64,000 bases of DNA from Zobellia russellii (GCF_018728565.1 NZ_JACSOI010000001.1:806001-870000), one strand, 5' to 3'; counted from the stretch's first letter, positions 42,454-51,188 are shown. Numbers and translations: made by a program. Notes: generated from the sequence alone by a model not told the origin.

Positions 42454-42743
42454 TTATTTTTAGCAACGAGCAGGTATAGGTGTATGCTGGTCTGGTTTAA
42501 TGAATAACAGGGTTACGGCATGTTGCATTCATCTATATGTCATATTAAGAGTAATGCTGCAATTTCAAAACATTTACTTTCAATAACACATTTCTAAAAA
42601 AAATGTTAAATTTAGGGGCTGTTAATCATTGATTAACAGATTTCTACTTCCCCCCGTAGAGGTTATGAGATAGGCTTAAAGCTATACTCTTGGTAGCGTT
42701 ATCAGCTGTTTCCTTGGTTAATTTTATAATTGTAAACGGAGAA
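42454..42743. other. Intergenic region upstream of the PAS histidine kinase
   Basis: These 290 bases carry no convincing gene. TAAATTTA (42607-42614), one base off the -7 consensus, is followed by a perfect 21-nt palindrome (42619-42639). The remaining sequence is A/T rich without other structure I could support. The leader from the box to the kinase ATG would be about 120-130 nt. Confidence 0.5.
42619..42639. promoter_or_regulatory. Perfect palindrome at the probable kinase transcription start
   Basis: CTGTTAATCA (42619-42628) and TGATTAACAG (42630-42639) are perfect arms around one base. It begins four bases after the -7-like box TAAATTTA, so it would overlap the transcription start. This suits an operator for a dimeric regulator; a leader hairpin is the alternative. 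Confidence 0.55.
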
Positions 42744-43874
42744 ATGAGTGAACCCCTAAATCGGAATATTGATTTGAATACAGAGGCAAAATATACCCAA
42801 ACTGTCCTAGACCATATGGGAGATTCTGTGTTTGTCAAAGACAGTCAAAGTAGATTGATATTGGTGAACGATGCCTTCTGTAAGATGATGGATATGCCTC
42901 GTGAAGAAATAATCGGTAAAACGCTTGCCGAAGATGTTAGACCTGAAGAGAGAGATTATTTTTTAAAGGTAGATAGACAGGTTTTGACCGATGGTGTTGA
43001 GAATATCAGTGAAGAGAATATAACGGTGAGGGGTGCAGAAACAAAGATTATATCCACAAGAAAGTCTCGGTATATTGATGAAAGAGGTGATAAATTCCTT
43101 ATTTGCGTAGTTCGCGATGTTACCGGAATGAAAAAGGCCGAAAAGCAGTTGCTAGAAAGCGAGGCCCAATTAAGGGAGGTAGCGGCTACCAAGGACAAAC
43201 TCTTATCTATCATTGCCCATGATTTAAGAAGTCCATTTAACAATATAAGCCTGCTATCGGATTTATTGAATGATTCCGTGCAAAAAAATGATGTTGCTCA
43301 ATCTAAAGAATATTTAACCCTCATTGATCGAACTACCAAAAACAGTCTTAACCTGTTGGATAACCTTTTGAATTGGGCCAAATCCCAAACGGGACAGATA
43401 GATTTCAGAATTGAAAGAACTTGCATTAATCAGATAATAGAGGAAACTCTGGAATTATCCAGTGTCATTGCATCCACAAAGGGTATTACCCTTAATTATG
43501 ATCAAGAAGGTGTTATTTCCGTTAATTCTGATCATAAAATTATAAGGACTGTAGTGCGTAACCTTGTTTCAAACGCAATTAAGTTTACTAAACCTGGTGG
43601 GCATATCAATGTATCATCTAAAGCCGGTGAGACCTATGTAGAAATCACGGTTTCCGATAATGGTGTAGGAATGAGCGAGGATACATGTCAAAAATTGTTC
43701 GGGATTAATACCAATATGGCTTGCGTGGGTACGGCAAATGAAAAAGGGTCTGGTTTTGGTCTTGTTCTTTGTAAAGAGTTCGTAGAAAAATTGGGAGGTG
43801 AAATTTGGGCGGAAAGTACTTTTGGAAAGGGCAGCGACTTTAAATTCACAATTCCCTTAAATATATCTGAGTAG
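42744..43874 (+). CDS. PAS domain sensor histidine kinase
   Basis: A 376-residue soluble kinase with no transmembrane segment. The PAS domain (about 12-125: QTVLDHMGDSVFVKDSQSRLILVNDAF; GKTLAEDVRPEERDYFLK) ends in CVVRDVTGMKKAE. It is followed by a coiled-coil linker, the HisKA box KLLSIIAHDLRSPFNN with phosphoacceptor H159, and the ATPase domain with NLVSNAIKFTK, VSDNGVGMS and GSGFGLVLCKEFVEKLGGE. The ATG at 42744 is preferred; an upstream TTG at 42690 would add 18 residues. No response regulator is adjacent; the Crp-type regulator follows after 70 bases. Confidence 0.9.
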   Translation: MSEPLNRNIDLNTEAKYTQTVLDHMGDSVFVKDSQSRLILVNDAFCKMMDMPREEIIGKTLAEDVRPEERDYFLKVDRQVLTDGVENISEENITVRGAETKIISTRKSRYIDERGDKFLICVVRDVTGMKKAEKQLLESEAQLREVAATKDKLLSIIAHDLRSPFNNISLLSDLLNDSVQKNDVAQSKEYLTLIDRTTKNSLNLLDNLLNWAKSQTGQIDFRIERTCINQIIEETLELSSVIASTKGITLNYDQEGVISVNSDHKIIRTVVRNLVSNAIKFTKPGGHINVSSKAGETYVEITVSDNGVGMSEDTCQKLFGINTNMACVGTANEKGSGFGLVLCKEFVEKLGGEIWAESTFGKGSDFKFTIPLNISE

Positions 43875-43883
43875 TTTGGATTA

Positions 43884-43896
43884 ATGACATTGTCAT
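43884..43896. promoter_or_regulatory. Palindrome upstream of the Crp/Fnr-type gene
   Basis: ATGACATTGTCAT is a perfect 13-bp palindrome (ATGACA and TGTCAT around one base) lying ten bases after the kinase stop and about 48 before the regulator ATG. It is a candidate operator for autoregulation, though it does not match the classical CRP or FNR consensus. Confidence 0.45.
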
Positions 43897-43944
43897 AATC
43901 TGTTCGTATTTGTTTAGTTTTAGGACTAGAATTGAACAAGGAAA

Positions 43945-44538
43945 ATGAACAGCACTACCTTAAGGACTTTTTTAACTACAAATCTTAATGTTCATGAGAA
44001 CGAGGTTTTGGCAATTCTTGATAATTGTACAACTAAAACCATAAAAAAAGATTCCTTTTTATTGCGCAGGGAAGAGCGTTGTACCCATACTTTTTTCGTG
44101 GAAAAGGGCCTGTTAAGACAGTATTCAATAGATGCTAAGGGTAAAGAGCACGTTATAGCTTTTGCTCCGGAAAATTGGTTTGTTACGGACCGCGAGAGCA
44201 GCTATTTTAATTCACCTTCGGTTTATTATATTCAAGCGTTGGAAGAGAGTCAAGTAGTATTGATAGACGAGAGGTTCATTAAGGATTTATCGGAAAAAAT
44301 ACCGTCTTTTACAGATTTCAATACCCGGTTGTTGCACAACCATATTAGACACTTACAAAAAAGAGTAAACGGACTTTTAAGTTCGTCTGCAGAGGAAAGA
44401 TACTTGCAATTTGTAAAAATGTACCCGGATATTCTTCTGCGTGTGTCCCAAACCATGGTAGCATCATATTTGGGTATTACGCCAGAAAGCCTAAGCAGGG
44501 TAAGAAAAAGTCTTGCGGATAAAAATTTTAGAAAATAG
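43945..44538 (+). CDS. Crp/Fnr family transcriptional regulator
   Basis: A 197-residue regulator. An N-terminal cyclic nucleotide-like beta barrel (about 25-115: CTTKTIKKDSFLLRREERCTHTFFVEKGLLRQY; VIAFAPENWFVTD) is followed by a long dimer helix (FNTRLLHNHIRHLQKRVNGLLSS) and the helix-turn-helix at the end (VSQTMVASYLGITPESLSRVRKSL). No N-terminal Fe-S cysteine cluster like that of FNR is seen, and cAMP-binding residues are not evident, so the effector is unknown. This matches the Bacteroidota Crp-like group found upstream of stress and redox genes. The pirin gene follows after 68 bases. Confidence 0.88.
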   Translation: MNSTTLRTFLTTNLNVHENEVLAILDNCTTKTIKKDSFLLRREERCTHTFFVEKGLLRQYSIDAKGKEHVIAFAPENWFVTDRESSYFNSPSVYYIQALEESQVVLIDERFIKDLSEKIPSFTDFNTRLLHNHIRHLQKRVNGLLSSSAEERYLQFVKMYPDILLRVSQTMVASYLGITPESLSRVRKSLADKNFRK

Positions 44539-44578
44539 GTTCTTATCATACATCAATGCACAGGTTGGCCTATCGCAA

Positions 44579-44586
44579 TACTTTTG
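44579..44586 (+). promoter_or_regulatory. -7 promoter box of the pirin gene
   Basis: TACTTTTG matches TAnnTTTG exactly and lies 20 nt before the ATG at 44607. No TTG at the -33 distance, which could mean activation by the adjacent Crp-type regulator. Confidence 0.45.
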
Positions 44587-44606
44587 TGGTATAAAATCTT
44601 AAAGAC

Positions 44607-45485
44607 ATGAAAACAAGAACAGTAGAATTAGTGGCAAAACCAAGAGACCCACATTTTGTTGGGGATGGTTTTAGGGTACATAACTTTATCCCTAGCGGAT
44701 TTAGATTGGATATGCAGCGTATGAATCCGTTTATAATGATGGATTATAATTCAAAATTTCACTTTTCGGCAACGGATAATCCTAGAGGGGTGGACGTTCA
44801 TCCGCATAGAGGTTTTGAAACTGTTACCATTGCCTATAAAGGTAGGGTAGCCCACCATGACAGTAGCGGAGGTGGTGGCGTAATTGGTGAAGGAGATGTG
44901 CAATGGATGACCGCTGCAAGCGGAGTATTACACAAAGAATATCATGAGGAGGAATGGGCAAAAAAAGGGGGCGATTTTCAAATGGTACAACTTTGGGTAA
45001 ACTTGCCCCAAAAAGATAAAATGAGCGCACCCAAATATCAGGCATTAAAAAAGGAAGACTTGGGTAACTATATACTTCCGGACGGTGCGGGTAAAATAGA
45101 GGTAATAGCTGGTGTGTACAAAGACATAAAAGGAGCTGCGTCTACTTTTACACCAATTCATATGTTAAATGCCCATTTAAAAAGCGGAGCTAAAGCGGAC
45201 TTCTCCTTTCCCGAAAATTACAATACGGTTGTGTTGGTGATTGAGGGAAGTATTACAGTGAACGGTAAAGAACATGCTCCTGCAGATCATTTGGTACTTA
45301 TGGCTAATGATGGTGAAGATTTTACGGTGGAAGCATCTGAAGACGCTTTGGTGTTGGTGTTGAGTGGTGAGCCTCTAAACGAACCAATTGCCGCTCATGG
45401 CCCTTTTGTTATGAATACCAAAGAAGAGTTAATGCAAGCTTTTCATGATTTTAATAATGGTAAGTTTGGGTATTTAGAAGGTTAA
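44607..45485 (+). CDS. Pirin family protein
   Basis: A 292-residue bicupin with one metal site. The N-terminal cupin holds GVDVHPHRGFETVTI (two His ligands), VAHHDSSGGGGVIGEGDVQWMTAASGVLHKEYHEE (His and Glu ligands), as in human pirin. The C-terminal cupin (about 180-292) is less conserved in metal ligands. Pirins bind iron and act as redox-linked regulators or quercetinases. The gene follows the Crp-type regulator with its own exact -7 box, so control by that regulator is a reasonable guess. A terminator follows. Confidence 0.92.
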   Translation: MKTRTVELVAKPRDPHFVGDGFRVHNFIPSGFRLDMQRMNPFIMMDYNSKFHFSATDNPRGVDVHPHRGFETVTIAYKGRVAHHDSSGGGGVIGEGDVQWMTAASGVLHKEYHEEEWAKKGGDFQMVQLWVNLPQKDKMSAPKYQALKKEDLGNYILPDGAGKIEVIAGVYKDIKGAASTFTPIHMLNAHLKSGAKADFSFPENYNTVVLVIEGSITVNGKEHAPADHLVLMANDGEDFTVEASEDALVLVLSGEPLNEPIAAHGPFVMNTKEELMQAFHDFNNGKFGYLEG

Positions 45486-45507
45486 TAGGGCTTGTTCCAG
45501 TATTATT

Positions 45508-45541
45508 AAAAGAGAGAATTCTATGGGTTCTCTCTTTTTTT
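45508..45541 (+). terminator. Terminator after the pirin gene
   Basis: AAAAGAGAGAA (45508-45518) pairs with TTCTCTCTTTT (45528-45538), a nine-base loop between, followed by more T residues. Confidence 0.7.
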
Positions 45542-45669
45542 GGACTTTATCGTATTTGAAATCAACAAATTAGTCAAGTATCTATATGTTTGTATAGAAA
45601 TTTACACCAATGTAGTTTTAGTATCTGGTTGTTGGCTGGAAATAGCACAATTGTTATAAATTGAAATAA

Positions 45670-46071
45670 ATGGCAGGAGAAAAAAACTTAGCGGAAGTGA
45701 TAAAAGGTATGACCCCCAAGTTAAATGAGGGTGAATACGTATTTGTAACTTTGCCCAATGTGGATCACATCTCAAGAGCGGATACAATTTGCGAATTTAA
45801 AGAAGAGGAGGGTGTTACGGTAATTATAGCCAAGCAAAAAGCCGATGCTTTACAACTTCCGTATGAGTACATCGCTTCTTGGATAACTTTGGAGATCCAC
45901 TCATCATTAGAAGGAGTAGGGCTTACCGCGCTATTTTCTTCGGAACTGGCAAAAAATAACATCAGTTGTAACGTTGTTGCGGCTTACTATCATGACCATA
46001 TTTTTGTAGACCACAAGGTGGGTGAAAAAGCGGTTAATGTATTAAAAACCCTTTCGGAAAACTATTCATAA
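45670..46071 (+). CDS. ACT domain-containing protein
   Basis: A 133-residue protein with a short N-terminal segment (LAEVIKGMTPKLNEGEYVFVTL, EFKEEEGVTVIIAKQKADAL) and a C-terminal ACT domain (WITLEIHSSLEGVGLTALFSSELAKNNISCNVVAAYYHDHIFVDHKVGEKAVNVLK). ACT domains bind small ligands, often amino acids. This small stand-alone type is widespread, but its ligand is unknown. It is single in its strand unit, 104 bases before the GntP gene. Confidence 0.85.
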   Translation: MAGEKNLAEVIKGMTPKLNEGEYVFVTLPNVDHISRADTICEFKEEEGVTVIIAKQKADALQLPYEYIASWITLEIHSSLEGVGLTALFSSELAKNNISCNVVAAYYHDHIFVDHKVGEKAVNVLKTLSENYS

Positions 46072-46175
46072 ACCTTAGGGTCCATCAACTTAAAAAGAAG
46101 GGCTTAAGTGTGTTTTTTCGAGTTTCATTTGTTATCTAATTTAGTATCTTAGAGGGCTTAATACCAATCTAGCCC

Positions 46176-47492
46176 ATGCCACTTGCCATTGTTATTGCCG
46201 GAATTTTCATTCTCTTCATTTTAATAGCCCGTTTTAAACTCAATGCCTTTATCGCCTTTATTATCGTTTCCCTGTTGGTTGGGGTAGCAGAAGGAATGGA
46301 TTTTGAAACGGTAACCAAATCCATACAATCCGGTATTGGAAACACACTTGGATACTTAATTTTAATTTTGGGTCTAGGTGCTATGTTGGGTAAGTTGGTG
46401 GCAGACAGTGGGGCGGCACAACGTATTACTACTCAGTTGGTGGAAAAATTTGGAAAGAAACACATTCAATGGGCCGTAGTGCTTACGGGTTTTATCGTGG
46501 GTATTCCCATGTTCTATACGGTGGGTTTTGTTATTTTAATACCCTTGGTCTTTACGGTGGCCGCAGCTACCAGGCTTCCTTTAATTTATGTGGGTTTGCC
46601 CATGTTGGCATCTCTTTCCGTAACACACGGGTACCTTCCTCCGCATCCGGCGCCTACGGGTATAGCGGTTATTTTTAATGCCGATATCGGGAAAACCTTA
46701 TTGTATGGTATTCTAGTGGCCATACCTGCTATTATCGTTGCAGGGCCGCTATTGTCACGCGCTATTAAAAATGTAAAGGCAACTCCCCTTAAGGAATTTT
46801 TAAATCCAAAAGTTTTAACGGATGATGAAATGCCAAGTACGGCTACCAGTATTCTTACGGCACTGCTTCCTGTAATTCTTATAGGTTTCGCTTCTGTAAT
46901 GACCTTGTTGTTGCCCGAAGGGAATGCTGTTAGAAAAGCAACTGATATTTTGGGTAATCCCGTAATGGCAATGCTTATATCTGTTCTGGTGGCCATTTAT
47001 ACCTTGGGACTGGCTAGGGGTAAAAAAATGAAAGATGTAATGGATTCCGTTTCCAGTGCCGTTTCTGGTATTACCATGGTACTTTTGATTATAGCGGGTG
47101 CGGGAGCGTTAAAACAAGTGCTTATAGATAGTGGGGTGAGCGATTATATAGGTGAAATGCTAAAAGGTTCTACTATTTCTCCACTTATTTTGGCATGGCT
47201 TATAGCAACGGTCATTCGGGTCTGTGTAGGCTCCGCAACGGTGGCCGGTCTTACAGCAGCGGGTATTGTTTTGCCGTTAATCGCCAATACGGATGTTAGT
47301 CCGGAGCTAATGGTTTTAGCAATTGGCTCGGGAAGTCTAATGTTATCCCATGTTAACGATAGCGGGTTTTGGCTTTATAAGGAGTATTTTAATCTATCGG
47401 TTAAGGACACCTTAAAAACATGGACGGTAATGGAGACCACAGTTGGAGTTATGGGGCTCATAGGGGTGCTCATTCTTGATATTTTTATTTAA
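46176..47492 (+). CDS. GntP family gluconate:H+ symporter-type permease
   Basis: A 438-residue membrane protein with 12-14 hydrophobic helices. Diagnostic stretches are FKLNAFIAFIIVSLLVGVAEGM, GYLILILGLGAMLGKLVADSG, VGIPMFYTVGFVILIPL, HGYLPPHPAPTGIAVIF and GSLMLSHVNDSGFWLYKEYF. GntP members carry gluconate and related sugar acids or other small acids with protons. No kinase, dehydratase or gntR gene is adjacent, so the solute is not fixed. The SGNH hydrolase gene begins 19 bases after its stop, so the two may share a transcript and a substrate pathway. Confidence 0.9.
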   Translation: MPLAIVIAGIFILFILIARFKLNAFIAFIIVSLLVGVAEGMDFETVTKSIQSGIGNTLGYLILILGLGAMLGKLVADSGAAQRITTQLVEKFGKKHIQWAVVLTGFIVGIPMFYTVGFVILIPLVFTVAAATRLPLIYVGLPMLASLSVTHGYLPPHPAPTGIAVIFNADIGKTLLYGILVAIPAIIVAGPLLSRAIKNVKATPLKEFLNPKVLTDDEMPSTATSILTALLPVILIGFASVMTLLLPEGNAVRKATDILGNPVMAMLISVLVAIYTLGLARGKKMKDVMDSVSSAVSGITMVLLIIAGAGALKQVLIDSGVSDYIGEMLKGSTISPLILAWLIATVIRVCVGSATVAGLTAAGIVLPLIANTDVSPELMVLAIGSGSLMLSHVNDSGFWLYKEYFNLSVKDTLKTWTVMETTVGVMGLIGVLILDIFI

Positions 47493-47511
47493 ATTATTGA
47501 ATCATTGCACG

Positions 47512-48249
47512 ATGATGAAAAGAAGACAGTTCATTAATAGAACGGCACTGGCAGTTGTAAGTACTAGCCTAATAGGGTGCTTTGATAACTCCAAATTTCA
47601 ATTAAAGAAAAATCAGGTGGTGGGTTGTTTTGGCGATAGCATTACGTACGCAGGCGGGCATGGTTATGTTGAAATGCTTCAGGAAAAATTCAATCTAGAA
47701 AAACCGGAACTCAATATTACGTTCATCAACTTTGGGAAGAGTAGTGAAACCGTAAGCGGACTTACAGAACAGGATCATTCTGGTCCTAGGCCGTACCTTT
47801 TTGAACGGTTAGATGAGATTTTGGACAAAAACTCCATAGATGTAGCCCTTTTCTGCTATGGTATTAATGACGGTATTTACGGAAAACCTTCCGATGAACT
47901 GTTCAGAAGCTTTAAAATTGGCGTTTATTCTTTTCTTGAAAAAATGCGTCAAAGGGATATCAAGACCATTTTACTCACTCCACCACCCTTGGCCGAGTCC
48001 AGTAAAAAAAATGAAAAAGCAATGTCCTATAGTTATAAAAATCCCTATCCTAAATATGATGCGGAAGTGCTTGAAAAGTTTACCGATATTATTCTAGAAA
48101 TGCAGCATCCTTACGCCAATGCCGAGATAAATATTAGGAAACCGCTTTTTGCAAGTCAAAAAGAGTGTTATGGCAAAGACCCTATACATCCTAATAAAAC
48201 AGGACATAGATTGATTGCCGATACGATTTTTAGTAATTTATCGTTTTAA
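47512..48249 (+). CDS. SGNH/GDSL hydrolase lipoprotein
   Basis: A 245-residue esterase-type hydrolase. The N-terminus MMKRRQFINRTALAVVSTSLIGC has a basic KRRQF start and a lipobox Cys. Block I is CFGDSITYAG (S43 nucleophile), block III is FCYGINDGIYG and block V is DPIHPNKTGHRL (D223, H226). The fold is that of sugar-ester and carbohydrate acetylesterases; deacylation of a sugar acid or polysaccharide in the periplasm is plausible next to the GntP permease. The ATG at 47512 is preferred over an upstream TTG that lies inside the permease gene; ATG 47515 is also possible. Confidence 0.87.
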   Translation: MMKRRQFINRTALAVVSTSLIGCFDNSKFQLKKNQVVGCFGDSITYAGGHGYVEMLQEKFNLEKPELNITFINFGKSSETVSGLTEQDHSGPRPYLFERLDEILDKNSIDVALFCYGINDGIYGKPSDELFRSFKIGVYSFLEKMRQRDIKTILLTPPPLAESSKKNEKAMSYSYKNPYPKYDAEVLEKFTDIILEMQHPYANAEINIRKPLFASQKECYGKDPIHPNKTGHRLIADTIFSNLSF

Positions 48250-48311
48250 CATTGCCTTAAGCCCCTATGGCAGGGTATTTGTTATCTTTATCTTGCATTT
48301 TTTTTTATACA

Positions 48312-48974
48312 ATGGTCAAAAAATATTCGGTACTGGTATTGGCTGCACTGCTGTTTTCCCTTACGGGGATGGCCCAGACGGATATTCCCCAAAAGAAAGA
48401 CCTTAAGATTGATGCCGCCAATAAGATTGATGATAACGCCAAGCCTGACCAAGGCACTTCGTTAAAAATACCATCCGTGGTGGATGACCAGCCTCAGGTA
48501 GATTTTGATATCGCAAAACGCAACCCTGTAAAGATGATTGATGACCGCGAACTGGTTCAGGCCGGGGCAGGTATGAAAATAGACCCAAAAGTAGGGCCAA
48601 GACAACCCAAGGAAGGTTCTAAACAGCACTTTGCAGATATGTATTTGGGCGATGTAAAAAACAACGGGAAGTTTGTGGGTATCGTTTGTCGTGATCACGA
48701 ATTTGTAGATGGGGATCGTGTAAAAATATATGTTAACGGTGATGTGGCCGACCCTAATATTCTTTTGACCGGCTCTTTTAAAGGCGTGAATGTTGATTTA
48801 AAAGAAGGTTTTAACCGTATAGATTTTGAGGCCCTTAATGTGGGTTCTTCTCCTCCTAACACCGCACAAATCAACGTTTATGATGATAAGGGAGAGCTTA
48901 TCTACGCGAATAAATGGTTGCTCTCCGAAGGTTCTAAAGCTACCTTGATCGTTACAAAGGAAGCGGAAGATTAA
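48312..48974 (+). CDS. Secreted protein of unknown function
   Basis: A 220-residue exported protein that I cannot name. The signal peptide is MVKKYSVLVLAALLFSLTGMAQ, then a long charged stretch with repeats of DI, PQ, KKD and KID (about 23-95). A probable beta-sandwich C-terminal part has DMYLGDVKNNGKFVGIVCRDH, DGDRVKIYVNGDV and INVYDDKGELIYANKWLL. It has no lipobox or T9SS tail. The start at 48312 is preferred; the ATG at 48267 adds a hydrophobic leader lacking conservation. It follows the SGNH gene by about 60 bases. Confidence 0.7.
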   Translation: MVKKYSVLVLAALLFSLTGMAQTDIPQKKDLKIDAANKIDDNAKPDQGTSLKIPSVVDDQPQVDFDIAKRNPVKMIDDRELVQAGAGMKIDPKVGPRQPKEGSKQHFADMYLGDVKNNGKFVGIVCRDHEFVDGDRVKIYVNGDVADPNILLTGSFKGVNVDLKEGFNRIDFEALNVGSSPPNTAQINVYDDKGELIYANKWLLSEGSKATLIVTKEAED

Positions 48975-49071
48975 ATTTTCTAGATTACGCTGTGTATTCT
49001 CAATATTCGCTAGTGGTTTAGCTTTATGATTTAGATAACTTTCTTAAAAAGCAAAGTCGCTGTTTTTACCG

Positions 49072-49079
49072 TAACTTTG
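49072..49079 (+). promoter_or_regulatory. -7 promoter box of the ABC exporter gene
   Basis: TAACTTTG matches TAnnTTTG exactly and lies 20 nt before the ATG at 49100. A -33 TTG is not seen at the usual spacing. Confidence 0.5.
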
Positions 49080-49099
49080 CCCTCTTCAAAACATCTTCC

Positions 49100-50836
49100 A
49101 TGGCCGAAAAGAAAGTTAGTATCCTTACCGCATTTAAGACCATTATCTGGCCCAGACGAAATCTTGTGTTTATAGGTCTTGTGCTTATTGTAATAAGTAA
49201 AGCAGCAAGTTTTATTGCACCTATGTCCCTTAAATATTTAATGGACGACATTATACCCAATAAAGACCTGGATTTTTTAAAATTGCTTGTTGGTGCTGTT
49301 GCCTTAGCAATCTTGGTACAAGCGGTAACCTCATTTTTATTGACTAAAATCTTAAGCGTACAGGCACAGTTTCTAATTTCTGAGCTTAGGACTCAAGTGC
49401 AGAAAAAGGTGCTCTCGTTACCTATAAGCTTTTTTGATAATGCAAAATCCGGAGCTTTGGTTTCCCGTATTATGAGCGATGTGGAAGGGGTCCGTAATCT
49501 TATCGGTACTGGGTTGGTCCAACTTGTTGGCGGAACCATTACCGCTGTAGTTTCACTTATATTGTTATTGCGGATCAGTTGGACGATGACGGTGTTCACC
49601 TTAGTGCCGCTTGCCATATTTGCTATTATAGCATTAAAGGCTTTTAAGATTATAAGACCCATTTTTAGAAATAGAGGAAAAATAAATGCCGAGGTCACAG
49701 GGAGACTTACGGAAACCTTGGGTGGCGTTCGCGTAATCAAGGGTTTTAATGCGGAAGAGCAAGAAAATAAAATTTTTGAAAAGGGAGTAGACCGTCTTTT
49801 TCAAAATGTAAAAAAGAGTTTGACCGCCACTGCTTTCATGACCAGTTCTTCAACCTTTCTTTTGGGGATTGCCACTACGGGTATTATGGGTATAGGAGGT
49901 TATAAAATAATGATGGATGAGCTTACTATTGGTGAATTTTTAACCTTTACATTTTTGTTAGGGTTGATGATAGCTCCTATTGTTCAAATGAGCAATATTG
50001 GTAGTCAGTTGACCGAAGCACTGGCTGGATTGGACCGTACGGAAGAACTTATGAATATGACCCCTGAGTCAGATGAAGAAAACCGAACGATTGTTCTAGA
50101 TGAGATTAAAGGGGATATTGTTTTTGATGATGTTTCGTTTGCCTATGAGGAAGATAAGGAGGTGTTGCACAACATTAACTTTGAGGTGAAATCCGGAAAC
50201 GTAGTCGCTTTAGTAGGGAGTTCTGGTTCAGGAAAATCTACCATTGCAGGATTGGCGGCTACTTTTTTAAACCCTCAGTCGGGAAGGATTACTATAGACG
50301 GCAAGGACGTCTCTAAAGTAAACCTAAATAGTTTTAGACAACATTTAGGGGTGGTTTTGCAGGACGATTTTCTGTTTGAGGGAACCATACGGGAGAATAT
50401 TCTGTTTCCTAGACCAAATGCTTCTGAAGAGCAATTGCAACAGGCGGTTGAAGCTGCTTATGTAAATGAGTTTACAGATAGGTTTGAAGATGGACTCGAC
50501 ACTTTGATAGGGGAGCGCGGTGTTAAGCTTTCCGGGGGGCAACGCCAACGTATTGCGATTGCAAGGGCCGTTTTGGCCGACCCTAAAATTTTAATTCTAG
50601 ATGAGGCTACATCTAATTTGGATACAGAAAGCGAAGCCTTGATTCAAAAGAGTTTAGCAGCTTTAACGGAAGGGCGTACCACTTTTGTAATAGCGCACAG
50701 GTTAAGTACCATCCGAAAAGCGAATCAGATTTTAGTTATTGAAAATGGTAGAATTGCCGAAGAAGGTACCCACGACGAGCTAATTTCAAAAGAAGGTAGG
50801 TACTACAACTTGTTTACCTACCAGGCAAGAATCTAA
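49100..50836 (+). CDS. ABC exporter, fused permease/ATPase (MsbA-like half-transporter)
   Basis: A 578-residue half-transporter with six membrane helices (about 1-320) and a C-terminal ATPase. ATPase motifs: VALVGSSGSGKSTIAG (Walker A), Q-loop VVLQDDFLFEGTIRENI, signature KLSGGQRQRIAIARA, Walker B ILILDEATSNLD and switch His AHRLST. It dimerises and probably exports a lipid or hydrophobic compound; similar proteins are named MsbA or lipid flippase, but the substrate is not readable. The stop overlaps that of the convergent ferredoxin gene by four bases. Its own promoter box is exact. Confidence 0.92.
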   Translation: MAEKKVSILTAFKTIIWPRRNLVFIGLVLIVISKAASFIAPMSLKYLMDDIIPNKDLDFLKLLVGAVALAILVQAVTSFLLTKILSVQAQFLISELRTQVQKKVLSLPISFFDNAKSGALVSRIMSDVEGVRNLIGTGLVQLVGGTITAVVSLILLLRISWTMTVFTLVPLAIFAIIALKAFKIIRPIFRNRGKINAEVTGRLTETLGGVRVIKGFNAEEQENKIFEKGVDRLFQNVKKSLTATAFMTSSSTFLLGIATTGIMGIGGYKIMMDELTIGEFLTFTFLLGLMIAPIVQMSNIGSQLTEALAGLDRTEELMNMTPESDEENRTIVLDEIKGDIVFDDVSFAYEEDKEVLHNINFEVKSGNVVALVGSSGSGKSTIAGLAATFLNPQSGRITIDGKDVSKVNLNSFRQHLGVVLQDDFLFEGTIRENILFPRPNASEEQLQQAVEAAYVNEFTDRFEDGLDTLIGERGVKLSGGQRQRIAIARAVLADPKILILDEATSNLDTESEALIQKSLAALTEGRTTFVIAHRLSTIRKANQILVIENGRIAEEGTHDELISKEGRYYNLFTYQARI

Positions 50837-51162
50837 CTTTCAGGAGCCAGTTCAACTTCTAGGCCGTCTAAATCTGGGGTCATATGAATTTGACATCCCA
50901 AACGGCTGTTATCCTTAACGTCAAAAGCTTCGGCCAACATGGCATCTTCATCATCGGACTTTTCAGGAAGTTCATGATCGGATTCTACATAGCATTGGCA
51001 AGAAGCACACATGGCCATACCACCGCAGATTCCAATAGTTCCTTCAGGGGCCAATTCGTACGAACGTACGACTTCCATAAGGTTCATGTTCATATCGGTT
51101 GGGGCGTCTACCTCATGGGTTACACCATCACGGTCGGTTATTTTTATTTTTATGTCGGACAT
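50833..51162 (-). CDS. [2Fe-2S] ferredoxin, adrenodoxin type
   Basis: A 109-residue electron carrier. Cluster ligands are C46, C52, C55 and C90 (CGGMAMCASC and RLGCQIH), the adrenodoxin-type pattern C-x5-C-x2-C-x(n)-C, with acidic surroundings typical of reductase docking. The N-terminal half is IKIKITDRDGVTHEVD. It is immediately downstream of the ferredoxin reductase gene (26 bases), and the NifU/Mrp genes follow upstream in the same orientation, so an electron or Fe-S transfer role is likely. Confidence 0.9.
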   Translation of the reverse strand: MSDIKIKITDRDGVTHEVDAPTDMNMNLMEVVRSYELAPEGTIGICGGMAMCASCQCYVESDHELPEKSDDEDAMLAEAFDVKDNSRLGCQIHMTPDLDGLEVELAPES

Positions 51163-51188
51163 TAATATTCTTGAATTATAAACTTTTA

